NCBI RefSeq assembly: GCF_003315035.1 | Contig: NZ_QNRE01000017.1 | Coordinates: 62,001 to 126,000, forward strand | DNA: 64,000 nt | Direction of reading: 5' to 3' | DNA from: Nocardia puris | GTDB lineage: Bacteria > Actinomycetota > Actinomycetes > Mycobacteriales > Mycobacteriaceae | In this document: positions 55,663 through 63,606 of the stretch, one piece after another | How positions within the stretch are numbered: position 1 is the first letter of the stretch | How the letters are laid out: each line of letters opens with the position of its first letter | Position numbers and translations under genes: made by a program | The notes under the pieces: generated by a model | The model's input: the letters and a program-made list of their open reading frames with translations, nothing else | Database searches by the model: none | What the model was told of the DNA's origin: nothing

Positions 55663-55787
55663 GGGTACAGCGTAGACGGGCGGGTCGGCCCAGTCCGGTG
55701 TCGATTTCGCGGGCGCGCGAGCCGCCCGGGCGCCGTGGTGCGGCCGCGACGCCCGGCTCGGGGCCCGGACCTGGGAAGATGTAGCCC

Positions 55788-56561
55788 GTGAGTGATCTCA
55801 AGAAAAACGAAGAACTCGACGGGCCTGGGCGCCCCGCGCCGGACCAGGTGGCATTCGCCCAGGTCGCGCGGGGGTATTACACACCGATCGTCGCGCTGTT
55901 CACCGCGACGCTGATCATTTCGAACATCTGCGCCACCAAGGGCGTGGAGTTCTTCGGCGACCAGTCGGTGACGCTGGGTCCGCTACAGATCCTGCCGATC
56001 GTCACCGACGGCGCGTTCTTCCTGTTCCCCCTGGCCTACATCCTGGGCGATGTGCTCAGCGAGGTGTACGGCTTCCGCGCCACCCGGCGCGCCATCTACT
56101 ACGGTTTCGCCGCGCTGCTGCTGACGGTGCTGTGCTTCGCCGTGGTGCTCGCGCTGCCGCCCGCCGGGTTCTACGAGAACCAGGCTGCGCTGGAGAGCGT
56201 CGTCGGCCCGGTGCCGCGGCTGGTGATCGCCGGTCTCGCCGGATATCTGGTGGGCCAGCTGCTGAATTCGGCCACTTTGGTGATGATCAAGGAGCGCACC
56301 AAGGAAAAGCACCTGTGGGCCAGGCTGATCGGCTCCACCGTGGTCGGCGAGTTCGCCGACACCCTCATCTTCTGCTCCATCGCCGCCGGCGCCATCGGCA
56401 TCCAAACCTGGCAGCAGTTCGTGAACTACGTGGTCATCGGCTTCCTGTGGAAGACGCTGGTGGAAATCGTGGTCATGCCGATCACCTACCGCGTGATCGC
56501 GCTGTTGAAGAAACATGAACCCGGCTACGCGCCGGTGCGGTCGGGAGCGCTGCGCTCCTGA
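55788..56561 (+). CDS. queuosine precursor transporter (YhhQ/QPTR type)
   Basis: A 257-residue protein with about six transmembrane helices of the PF02592 (YhhQ, QPTR) family, which imports queuine, preQ1 or preQ0. Typical segments are ATLIISNICATKGVEFF, LAYILGDVLSEVYGF and VGEFADTLIFCSIA. GTG start. The Tgt gene lies on the opposite strand 347 bases away, and gluQRS is near, so uptake, tRNA insertion and glutamylation of queuosine are all represented here. Confidence 0.9.
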   Translation: MSDLKKNEELDGPGRPAPDQVAFAQVARGYYTPIVALFTATLIISNICATKGVEFFGDQSVTLGPLQILPIVTDGAFFLFPLAYILGDVLSEVYGFRATRRAIYYGFAALLLTVLCFAVVLALPPAGFYENQAALESVVGPVPRLVIAGLAGYLVGQLLNSATLVMIKERTKEKHLWARLIGSTVVGEFADTLIFCSIAAGAIGIQTWQQFVNYVVIGFLWKTLVEIVVMPITYRVIALLKKHEPGYAPVRSGALRS

Positions 56562-56907
56562 GTTCCGGGCGTCCCGGTGCGTGCGGTCGCGCACCGGGAC
56601 GTCGAAAGGCGTCCACAGGTTCGGGCTGCAACTCGGGACGGCTGTGGACAATTCGGCTGCGCGCGTTCGGCCGCGGTCGTGCTCCGAAGTTGTCCACAGG
56701 CGTCCACATTCGGGATGAGCACGCCACGGGGTCGGTCGGCCTTCACACGACGGTCGGTACCGCAGTCGTTCAGCAGTCCGGTCCCCACGTCTCGCAACGC
56801 CCGGAGCGCGGGCGGCGTGCAGGGCGGGGCGATCGTATTGCGGTGAGAGCCTCAGTGGCACAAGGTCGCGTGACCTCGCGGCACGTTCGCATGCGAGAGG
56901 GGACGAC
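56562..56907. other. intergenic region with hairpin and DnaA-box-like sites
   Basis: A 346-base gap between the convergent transporter and tgt genes. A perfect stem of 11 plus 1 base pairs (arms 56570-56581 and 56590-56601) follows the transporter gene as a terminator candidate without a T-run. Two sites match the actinobacterial DnaA box TTGTCCACA exactly: 56643-56651 (minus) and 56690-56698 (plus). Two weaker GCGTCCACA sites are at 56609-56617 and 56700-56708. No gene seen. Confidence 0.6.
56570..56601 (+). terminator. hairpin after queuosine precursor transporter
   Basis: Arms CGTCCCGGTGC and GCACCGGGACG pair perfectly (extended by one G-C), nine bases beyond the stop codon. No T-run, but GC-rich hairpins without T-runs are common in actinobacteria. 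Confidence 0.55.
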
Positions 56908-58161
56908 TCACGAGCTACGCGTGCGAGAACCCCAGCGGCCCAGCGTTTCCGCCTTGAACTCGTCGTAGTACCCGCCGTCGATGCTCTCGCGGATACGGTC
57001 GACAAGGCGCACCGTGAAGCGTTCGTTGTGGATGGTGCAGAGTGTGGCGGCCAGCATCTCCTTGGCCTTGAACAGGTGATGGAGGTAGGCGCGGGTGTAG
57101 TGGGCGCAGGTGTAGCAGTCGCAGTCGGCGTCGATCGGGGTGAAGTCGCGGCGGAAGCGGCTGGTGTTGATATTGAAGCGGCCGTCGGGGACGTAGATGG
57201 CGGCGTTGCGCGCGACGCGGGAGGGGTTCACGCAGTCGAAGGTGTCGGCGCCGTTCTCCACCGCGGCGAAGAAGTCCTCCGGCTCGCTGATGCCCAGCAT
57301 GTGCCGGGGTTTGGCCTCGGGCAGCTCGTCGCAACACCAGCCGACGATGGCGCCGAGGTTGTGCTTCTCCAGCGCCCCGCCGATGCCGTAGCCGTCGAAT
57401 TCCGTTCCCTCGGCGCCCCGTAACTCCTCGAGCTCGCGACATGCCTTGCGGCGCAGGTCTTCGTACTGCGCGCCCTGGATCACCGCGAACAGCGCCTGGT
57501 ACGGGCGGTGCGCGCGGGCGGTGGTGAGGCGCTCGTGCTCGTCGAGGCAGCGCTGCGCCCACTCGTGCGTACGGCGCAGCGATTCCTCTTGGTAGCCACG
57601 GGTGTTCATGAGCGTGGTGAGTTCGTCGAACGCGAACATGATGTCGGCGCCCAGCTGGTGCTGGATGCCCATCGAAACCTCCGGCGTGAAGCGGTGTTTC
57701 GAGCCGTCCAGGTGCGAACGGAAGGTGACGCCGTCGTCGTCCACGGTGGCCAGGCGCTCCTTGCCCTTGGCGATCACGTCGTCGCTGCGCACGTCCACCG
57801 ACTCCATGGCGAGGACCTTCTTGAACCCGACGCCCAGCGACATCACCTGGAAGCCGCCGCTGTCGGTGAAGGTGGGCCCACGCCAGTTCATGAACGCGCC
57901 CAGCCCGCCCGCCTCGTCCACGATGTCGGCGCCCGGCTGCAGATACAGGTGGTAGGCGTTGGCCAGCAGCGCTTGGGCGCCGAGCTCCTTCATGGTCTCC
58001 GGCAGCACCGCCTTGACGGTCGCCTTGGTACCGACCGGGATGAACGCGGGCGTCGCGATCTCGCCGTGCGGCGTGCGGATCACCCCGGTCCGCCCGTGCC
58101 GCCCGTCCAACCGGGTTCCGACGGTGAAGGAGAAATCTGCCGAGGCTGCCACGCGCCCCAT
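56908..58161 (-). CDS. tgt: tRNA-guanine transglycosylase
   Basis: A 417-residue enzyme that replaces guanine-34 in tRNAs with GUN anticodons by the queuosine precursor. The nucleophile Asp is in TDSGGFQVMSL. The zinc site CDCYTC plus the downstream His of RAYLHHL is near residues 337-355. Length and motifs match bacterial Tgt. Starts at ATG 58161. No queuosine biosynthesis genes (queC, queD, queE, queF) are in the window, so salvage of imported base is likely. Confidence 0.95.
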   Translation of the reverse strand: MGRVAASADFSFTVGTRLDGRHGRTGVIRTPHGEIATPAFIPVGTKATVKAVLPETMKELGAQALLANAYHLYLQPGADIVDEAGGLGAFMNWRGPTFTDSGGFQVMSLGVGFKKVLAMESVDVRSDDVIAKGKERLATVDDDGVTFRSHLDGSKHRFTPEVSMGIQHQLGADIMFAFDELTTLMNTRGYQEESLRRTHEWAQRCLDEHERLTTARAHRPYQALFAVIQGAQYEDLRRKACRELEELRGAEGTEFDGYGIGGALEKHNLGAIVGWCCDELPEAKPRHMLGISEPEDFFAAVENGADTFDCVNPSRVARNAAIYVPDGRFNINTSRFRRDFTPIDADCDCYTCAHYTRAYLHHLFKAKEMLAATLCTIHNERFTVRLVDRIRESIDGGYYDEFKAETLGRWGSRTRSS

Positions 58162-58523
58162 CCTCTCAGGGGCGACGCGCGCCCCCGCCCACCCCTCCCC
58201 GCCTCCGGTCGAGTGGTAACACCCGGCGCGATCATCCGCTCGGACTCGGCGAGCCCCCGGTACGGTCCGGCCCCGCCCGCACCTACCCGCCGTTGCGTTG
58301 CCCGACCAGATCCGAGGGCGTCGCGTAGCACGACGACCCAGGCACCGTCACCACCCGGTCCGGAACCCCCGGCACGAGCGCAAGCGGCGGGCACCGCGAC
58401 GCGCCGGTGCCGAGCCGACCGAACTCCCGCCACCGGGCCGCCGGTCCAGCGAACGGTCCGCCGACATTCACGCCCCCTGATACCACCGGAGGTGCCGCGA
58501 AACCGGGACGGCGATTCAGCCCC
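58162..58523. other. 362-base intergenic region, nothing identified
   Basis: Between tgt (start) and the ABC exporter gene (end) on the same strand. It must contain the tgt promoter. I see no gene, hairpin or repeat that I can support. Confidence 0.4.
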
Positions 58524-60443
58524 TCAGGCGTCGGCGGCTGCCGCCGCGAACTGCGCGCTGTACAGGCGGTAGTACGCGCCGCGTTCGTCGAGCAGGCGTT
58601 CGTGGGTGCCGTGTTCGACAATGCGGCCCGCCTCCATGACCACGATCAGGTCGGCGTCGCGGATGGTGGACAGGCGGTGGGCGATCACGAAGCTGGTGCG
58701 GTCCTTGCGCAGGGCGGCGGTGGCGTGCTGCACCAGCAGTTCGGTGCGGGTGTCCACCGAACTGGTCGCCTCGTCCAGGATCAGGATGGACGGCTTGGCC
58801 AGGAACGCGCGCGCGATCGTGATGAGCTGCTTCTCGCCCGCGCTGACGCCCGACCCCTCCTCGTCGATGAGGGTGTCGTACCCGTGGGGCAGCGCGTGCA
58901 CGAACCGGTCCACGTACGCGGCGCGGGCGGCGGCGAGGATGTCGTCCTCGGAGGCGTTCGGATCGCCGTAGGCGATGTTCTCGCGGATGGTGCCGCGGAA
59001 CAGCCAGGTGTCCTGCAACACCATGCCGATCCGCGAGCGCAGGTGGTCGCGCGACATCTCGGTGATGTCCACGTCGTCGATGGTGATGGTGCCCGCGTCC
59101 AGTTCGTAGAACCGCATGAGCAGGTTCACCAGCGTGGTCTTGCCCGCACCGGTCGGCCCGACGATCGCCACCACGTGGCCCGGCTCGGCGACCAGCGAGA
59201 GCCGCTCGATCACCGGCTTGTCGGGCTCGTAGCGGAACGACACCGCCTCGAACTCGACCCGCCCGCGATCCACCGGACGGATATCGGCCTGCACCGGATC
59301 GGGGCTCTGCTCCTCGGCGTCGAGGATCTCGAAGATCCGCTCGGCCGAGGCCACGCCCGACTGCATGAGGTTCACCATCGACCCGATCTGGGTCAGCGGC
59401 TGGCTGAACTGGCGCGAGTACTGGATGAACGCCTGCACCTCGCCCAGCGAGATGTGCCCCGTCGCCACCCGCAGGCCGCCGACCAGCGCCACCAGCACGA
59501 AGTTCACGTTTCCCAGGAACATGATCGCGGGCATGATCAGCCCGGAGATGAACTGCGCCTTGAAACTGGCCTGGTAGAGCGCCTCGTTGCGTTTGTCGAA
59601 CTCCGCGGCCACCTCACGGCCGCGCCCGAACGCGGTCACTACCTCGTGGCCGGTGTAGGCCTCCTCGACCTGCGCGTTGACCTGGCCGGTGTACTTCCAC
59701 TGGTCCACGAAATGCGGTTTGGAGCGCTTGGCGATCTGCGCGGTGACGATGATCGCCCCCGGCACGGTGAGCAGCGCGATCAACGCCAGCAGCGGCGAGA
59801 TCCAGAACATCATGATCAGGATGCCGAGCACCGAGAACACCGAGACGATGAGCTGGCTCATGGTCTGCTGCAGGCTCTGGGAGACGTTGTCCACGTCGTT
59901 GGTGACGCGGCTGAGCACATCGCCGCGGGCCTGGGTGTCGAAGTAGCGCAACGGCAGCCGGTGGATCTTCTCCTCCACCTCGGCGCGCAGCCGCTTCACG
60001 GTGCGGTTGATGACGATATTGAGCAGGAAACCCTGCAACCAGCCGAACACCGACGCGCCGATGTAGAGCGCCAGCACCACCAGCAGCACCCGGCCCACCG
60101 CGCCGAAATCGACGCCGACGCCGGGGATCACGTCCATCGCGTTCAACATGTCGGCGAGGGTGTCGTTGCCGCTCGCGCGCAACTGCTCGACGGCCTGGTC
60201 CTTGGACATGCCGCTCATCGCATCGAGGTTGCGCCCGACCACGCCGTCGAACACGAGGTTGGTGGCCTTGCCCAGCAGGTAGGGCCCGAGCACGTTGAGC
60301 ACCACGGACACGATGGCGAAGCCGACGATGCACCACACGTAGACCCGCTCCGGGGCGAGCCTGCGCAGCAACCGTTTCAGGGACGGTCCGAAGGACTTCG
60401 GCTTGGCGTCGGGCGATCCCGGGTTCGGCATGGCCGAGGTCAT
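58524..60443 (-). CDS. ABC exporter half-transporter, consensus-Walker subunit
   Basis: A 639-residue ABC exporter half: six helices and one nucleotide-binding domain. Walker A GPTGAGKTT (429-437), Walker B LILDEATSS with Glu558, H-loop His589 (VIAHRLST). The signature motif is degenerate: SAGEKQ at 534-539 instead of SGGQ. Start ATG 60443 (MTSAMPNPG) has GGAGG four bases upstream; an earlier GTG (60530) overlaps the previous gene and is less likely. It pairs with the gene upstream in a heterodimer. Substrate unknown. Confidence 0.9.
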   Translation of the reverse strand: MTSAMPNPGSPDAKPKSFGPSLKRLLRRLAPERVYVWCIVGFAIVSVVLNVLGPYLLGKATNLVFDGVVGRNLDAMSGMSKDQAVEQLRASGNDTLADMLNAMDVIPGVGVDFGAVGRVLLVVLALYIGASVFGWLQGFLLNIVINRTVKRLRAEVEEKIHRLPLRYFDTQARGDVLSRVTNDVDNVSQSLQQTMSQLIVSVFSVLGILIMMFWISPLLALIALLTVPGAIIVTAQIAKRSKPHFVDQWKYTGQVNAQVEEAYTGHEVVTAFGRGREVAAEFDKRNEALYQASFKAQFISGLIMPAIMFLGNVNFVLVALVGGLRVATGHISLGEVQAFIQYSRQFSQPLTQIGSMVNLMQSGVASAERIFEILDAEEQSPDPVQADIRPVDRGRVEFEAVSFRYEPDKPVIERLSLVAEPGHVVAIVGPTGAGKTTLVNLLMRFYELDAGTITIDDVDITEMSRDHLRSRIGMVLQDTWLFRGTIRENIAYGDPNASEDDILAAARAAYVDRFVHALPHGYDTLIDEEGSGVSAGEKQLITIARAFLAKPSILILDEATSSVDTRTELLVQHATAALRKDRTSFVIAHRLSTIRDADLIVVMEAGRIVEHGTHERLLDERGAYYRLYSAQFAAAAADA

Positions 60444-60510
60444 CGAGCCTCCTGCGTCCTGCGGGAGTTCCCGCACCCCGTCGGCACGACGAGCGCTGCG
60501 CCATGATGTC

Positions 60511-62244
60511 TCATCGAGCCTCCTCCACACTCAGCTGGGACTCGACGATCTCCCGGTACTCCGGACAGTCGCGCAGCAATTGCTCATGGGTGCCGATGCC
60601 GGCCATCGCGCCGTCCTCGAGCACCACGATCTGGTCGGCGTCGCGGATGGTGGCCACGCGCTGGGCCACGATGATCACCGACGCGTCGCGGGTCTCGGGG
60701 CGCAGCGCCTCGCGCAGGCGGGCGTCCGTGGCCACGTCCAGCGCCGAGAACGAGTCGTCGAACAGATAGACGCGCGGCTTGCGGACCAGCGCCCGCGCGA
60801 TGGCCAGGCGCTGGCGCTGCCCGCCCGAGACGGTGGTGCCGCCCTGGGCGATGGTGGTCTCCAACCCGTCGGGCATCTCGCGCACGAAGTCGGCGGCCTG
60901 GGCGATCTCGAGGCAGCGCCACAGTTCCTCGTCGGTGGCGTCGGGATCGCCGTAGCGCAGGTTGCTCGCGACCGTGCCGGAGAACAGGTACGCCTTCTGC
61001 GGCACCAGCCCGATGCCGCGGCGCAGCTGTTCGAGGTCGAGGTGGCGCACGTCGGTGCCGCCGACCAGCACCGAACCGTCGGTCACGTCGATGAGTCTCG
61101 GGATCAGATCGAGCAGCGTGGTCTTGCCCGCGCCAGTGGAGCCGACGATCGCGGTGGTGGTGCCCGGCGTGACCCGGAACCGGATCCCGGACAACACCGG
61201 CTTCTCCGCGCCCGGATAGGCGAATTCGGCGAAGGCGAACTCCACCTCGCCCGGATCACCCGCGTAGGGCTGGGGCAGGACCGGCGGACGCACCGACGGC
61301 TCGGTCTCGAGCACCTCGCCGATCCGGTCGGCCGAGACCGACGCCCGCGGCGCCATCATGGCCAGGAACGAGGCCATCATGACCGCCATCAGGATCTGCA
61401 TGATGTAGGAGAGCATCGCGGTGAGCGAGCCGATCTGCATCCGGCCGTCGTCGATCAGGTGGCCGCCGAACCAGATCACCGCCACCGCGGTGACATTGCT
61501 GATCAGCATGACGGTGGGGAACATCAGCGCCATCAGCCGCCCGACGCGCAGCGCCGTCTCGGTGAGCTCGGAATTGGCCACCCCGAAGCGCCAGATCTCC
61601 TGGCGCTCGCGCACGAACGCCCGCACCACCCGGATGCCGGTGATCTGCTCGCGCAGCACCCGGTTGACCGCGTCGATCCGCCGCTGCATCTCCCGGAAAC
61701 CCGGCACCATCCTGGCGACGATGAACGACATGGACAGGCCCAGCGCGGGCACCGCGACCAGCAGCACCCAGGACAGGCCCAGGTCCTCGCGCAGCGCCAT
61801 GATCACCCCGCCCACGCACATGATCGGCGCCATCACCAGGATGGTCGCCGACATCACGATCAGCAGCTGTACCTGCTGGATGTCGTTGGTGTTGCGGGTG
61901 ATCAGCGAGGGCGCGCCGAACAGGCCGACCTCGCGGGCGGAGAACTCACCGACCCGGTGCACCAGCGCGCCGCGCAGGTCGCGGCCCGCGCCCATCGCCG
62001 CTCGCGCGCCCAGATACACCGAGAACGCGGAGGCGACGATCTGCACGCCGGTGACCGCGAGCATCCACAGGCCGGTGGTCCAGATGTAGCCGATATCGCC
62101 CTGGGTGACGCCGTTGTCGATGAGATCGGCGTTGAGGCTGGGCAGGTAGAGCATGGCGATGACGGCGATCAGCTGCAGCGCCACGACCCCCGCCAGCTGG
62201 GCGCGGTAGGGGCGCAGGAAGGTGCTGAGCAGACGGATCAACAT
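60511..62244 (-). CDS. ABC exporter half-transporter, degenerate-site subunit
   Basis: A 577-residue ABC exporter half: six helices, then a nucleotide-binding domain with Walker A GSTGAGKTT (368-376) and signature SGGQRQ (473-478). Walker B is FDDSFSALD, where Asp497 replaces the catalytic Glu, and the H-loop has Gln528 (VAQRVAT) instead of His. This is the degenerate-site partner of heterodimeric exporters; its site is completed by the weak signature of the other subunit. Start ATG 62244. First gene of the pair; the second starts 67 bases after its stop. Confidence 0.9.
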   Translation of the reverse strand: MLIRLLSTFLRPYRAQLAGVVALQLIAVIAMLYLPSLNADLIDNGVTQGDIGYIWTTGLWMLAVTGVQIVASAFSVYLGARAAMGAGRDLRGALVHRVGEFSAREVGLFGAPSLITRNTNDIQQVQLLIVMSATILVMAPIMCVGGVIMALREDLGLSWVLLVAVPALGLSMSFIVARMVPGFREMQRRIDAVNRVLREQITGIRVVRAFVRERQEIWRFGVANSELTETALRVGRLMALMFPTVMLISNVTAVAVIWFGGHLIDDGRMQIGSLTAMLSYIMQILMAVMMASFLAMMAPRASVSADRIGEVLETEPSVRPPVLPQPYAGDPGEVEFAFAEFAYPGAEKPVLSGIRFRVTPGTTTAIVGSTGAGKTTLLDLIPRLIDVTDGSVLVGGTDVRHLDLEQLRRGIGLVPQKAYLFSGTVASNLRYGDPDATDEELWRCLEIAQAADFVREMPDGLETTIAQGGTTVSGGQRQRLAIARALVRKPRVYLFDDSFSALDVATDARLREALRPETRDASVIIVAQRVATIRDADQIVVLEDGAMAGIGTHEQLLRDCPEYREIVESQLSVEEAR

Positions 62245-62312
62245 GATGCTGGCAGGCTACCGGCAAAGATCGACGGTCGCCGTCGAGTTTGTACGCCGCA
62301 TGATTCGAAAGG

Positions 62313-62771
62313 TCAGCGCCGCGCCCACGCGCCCGGATCGCCGGTCAGCGCGTCGACGAACCCGGGCAGTGCGTCGGCCGCGATGTCGGCGATGGAGACG
62401 TTCTCCAGGACCGCGCGGATGTTGACGCGCAACGCGATCCACACCTTTTGCAGCGGTTCGGCCGCGCCGCGATACACCACGTCCTCGGGGCGCTCCCCGC
62501 GCACCGACGCCAGCGGCCCCTCGATCGCGCGGATCACGTCGGCGACGGAGATGCGCTCGGCGGGGCGCGCGAGCCAGTAGCCGCCGTCGGGCCCGCGCCT
62601 GCTGGTGATCAACTCGGCGCGGCGCAGCTCACCGAGCACGGTCTCGAGCACCTTGGGCGCAATGCCCTGCGCCGTGGCGATGGATTCCGCCTTGATCTTG
62701 GTGTCGGCGGTGGCACCGGCGATCTCGAGCAGGGTACGCACCGCGTAGTCGATTTTCGCGGTGATGTGCAC
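62313..62771 (-). CDS. Rrf2-family regulator without FeS cysteines
   Basis: A 152-residue winged-helix protein of the Rrf2 family. The HTH is at about 25-60 (IKAESIATAQGIAPKVLETV) and the wing is RRGPDGGYWLARP. The protein contains no cysteine, so it cannot bind the Fe-S cluster of IscR or NsrR and must sense in another way. It follows the TetR gene by 38 bases, on the same strand, and precedes the ABC exporter pair by 68 bases, which it may control (inference). Confidence 0.9.
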   Translation of the reverse strand: MHITAKIDYAVRTLLEIAGATADTKIKAESIATAQGIAPKVLETVLGELRRAELITSRRGPDGGYWLARPAERISVADVIRAIEGPLASVRGERPEDVVYRGAAEPLQKVWIALRVNIRAVLENVSIADIAADALPGFVDALTGDPGAWARR

Positions 62772-62809
62772 GGTCTACTCCCGGAACGTCGTCGTCGGCT
62801 CGCTCGAAT

Positions 62810-63403
62810 CTAGGTGGTGCCGCACGCGGTCAGCACGCAGGTCGCCGCGTCGAGCAGCGTCCGCTCCAGCAGCTCTTCCGGCACGCCGGGCATGAACTCG
62901 TCCGAGGCCAGCGCCACCCCCAGCACCTCCAGCGCGGCGGCCGCGCGCACCCGCGCCTCGTCGGTGGGATCGGGACCGCCGAGCCATTCGCGCAGCTTCT
63001 GGCTGGTGTCCAACAGGTCCGGGAAGCGGTCGCCCATCGCGTTGAAGACGGCGACGGTGTCGCGCACGCACAGCGCGCCCGCGTTGCGGTGGCGCAGCAG
63101 GCCGCGCAGATAGTTGCGCAGGACGGTGCGCACGCCGTCGGCGTCGTAGGGGACGGCGTCGATGTCGTCCACCACCGAGCGCATGTGATCGACGATCGGA
63201 TCGATGATCGCCATCAGCAGATCCAGCTTCGAGGGGTAGTGATAGTACAGCGAGGCCTTTGTGATTCCCACCGCATCCGCGACCTCACGCAGGCTCGTCT
63301 GATCGAATCCTTTATTCCCGAAGAGCTTCACGGCGGCGTCGCGAATCGCGATTTTTGTCCCGCTACCTGCGATAACGCTCTCGGATGCGCTCGGTCCGGC
63401 CAT
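62810..63403 (-). CDS. TetR/AcrR-family regulator
   Basis: A 197-residue repressor. The HTH is at about 15-60 with KGFDQTSLREVADAVGITKA and SLYYHYPSK. A helical ligand-binding domain follows. It is divergent from the MMPL transporter gene at the window edge; the 203-base gap holds a palindrome (CCTACCG CA CGGTAGG) that is the likely operator. Typical arrangement for a repressor of an envelope lipid or drug exporter. Confidence 0.9.
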   Translation of the reverse strand: MAGPSASESVIAGSGTKIAIRDAAVKLFGNKGFDQTSLREVADAVGITKASLYYHYPSKLDLLMAIIDPIVDHMRSVVDDIDAVPYDADGVRTVLRNYLRGLLRHRNAGALCVRDTVAVFNAMGDRFPDLLDTSQKLREWLGGPDPTDEARVRAAAALEVLGVALASDEFMPGVPEELLERTLLDAATCVLTACGTT

Positions 63404-63483
63404 AGGACGATCCTCTCACCAACTGCGCGTGGGTCTCACGCTGCCACCAAAATTGAGGTTGTCCCTCCACTTAACCCCCGGGT

Positions 63484-63507
63484 AGTCTACCTACCGCACG
63501 GTAGGCA
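63484..63507. promoter_or_regulatory. palindromic operator candidate for TetR
   Basis: CCTACCG (63490-63496) and CGGTAGG (63499-63505) are separated by CA; a GTAG/CTAC half-site precedes it at about 63482-63491. Located about 100 bases before the MMPL start and 85 bases before the TetR start. Confidence 0.65.
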
Positions 63508-63606
63508 GAAAACGGAAGTGGAGGCGGGACCGGCAGGGCACCCCGCGAGTGCTGTCTACGGGCCATGAACCAGCACGTCACCAGACCCCACTAGGAGTAA
63601 CCCCTC

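Noticed and set aside
56609..56708. Replication origin
   Set aside because: Only four boxes, no dnaA-dnaN genes or AT-rich unwinding element nearby.
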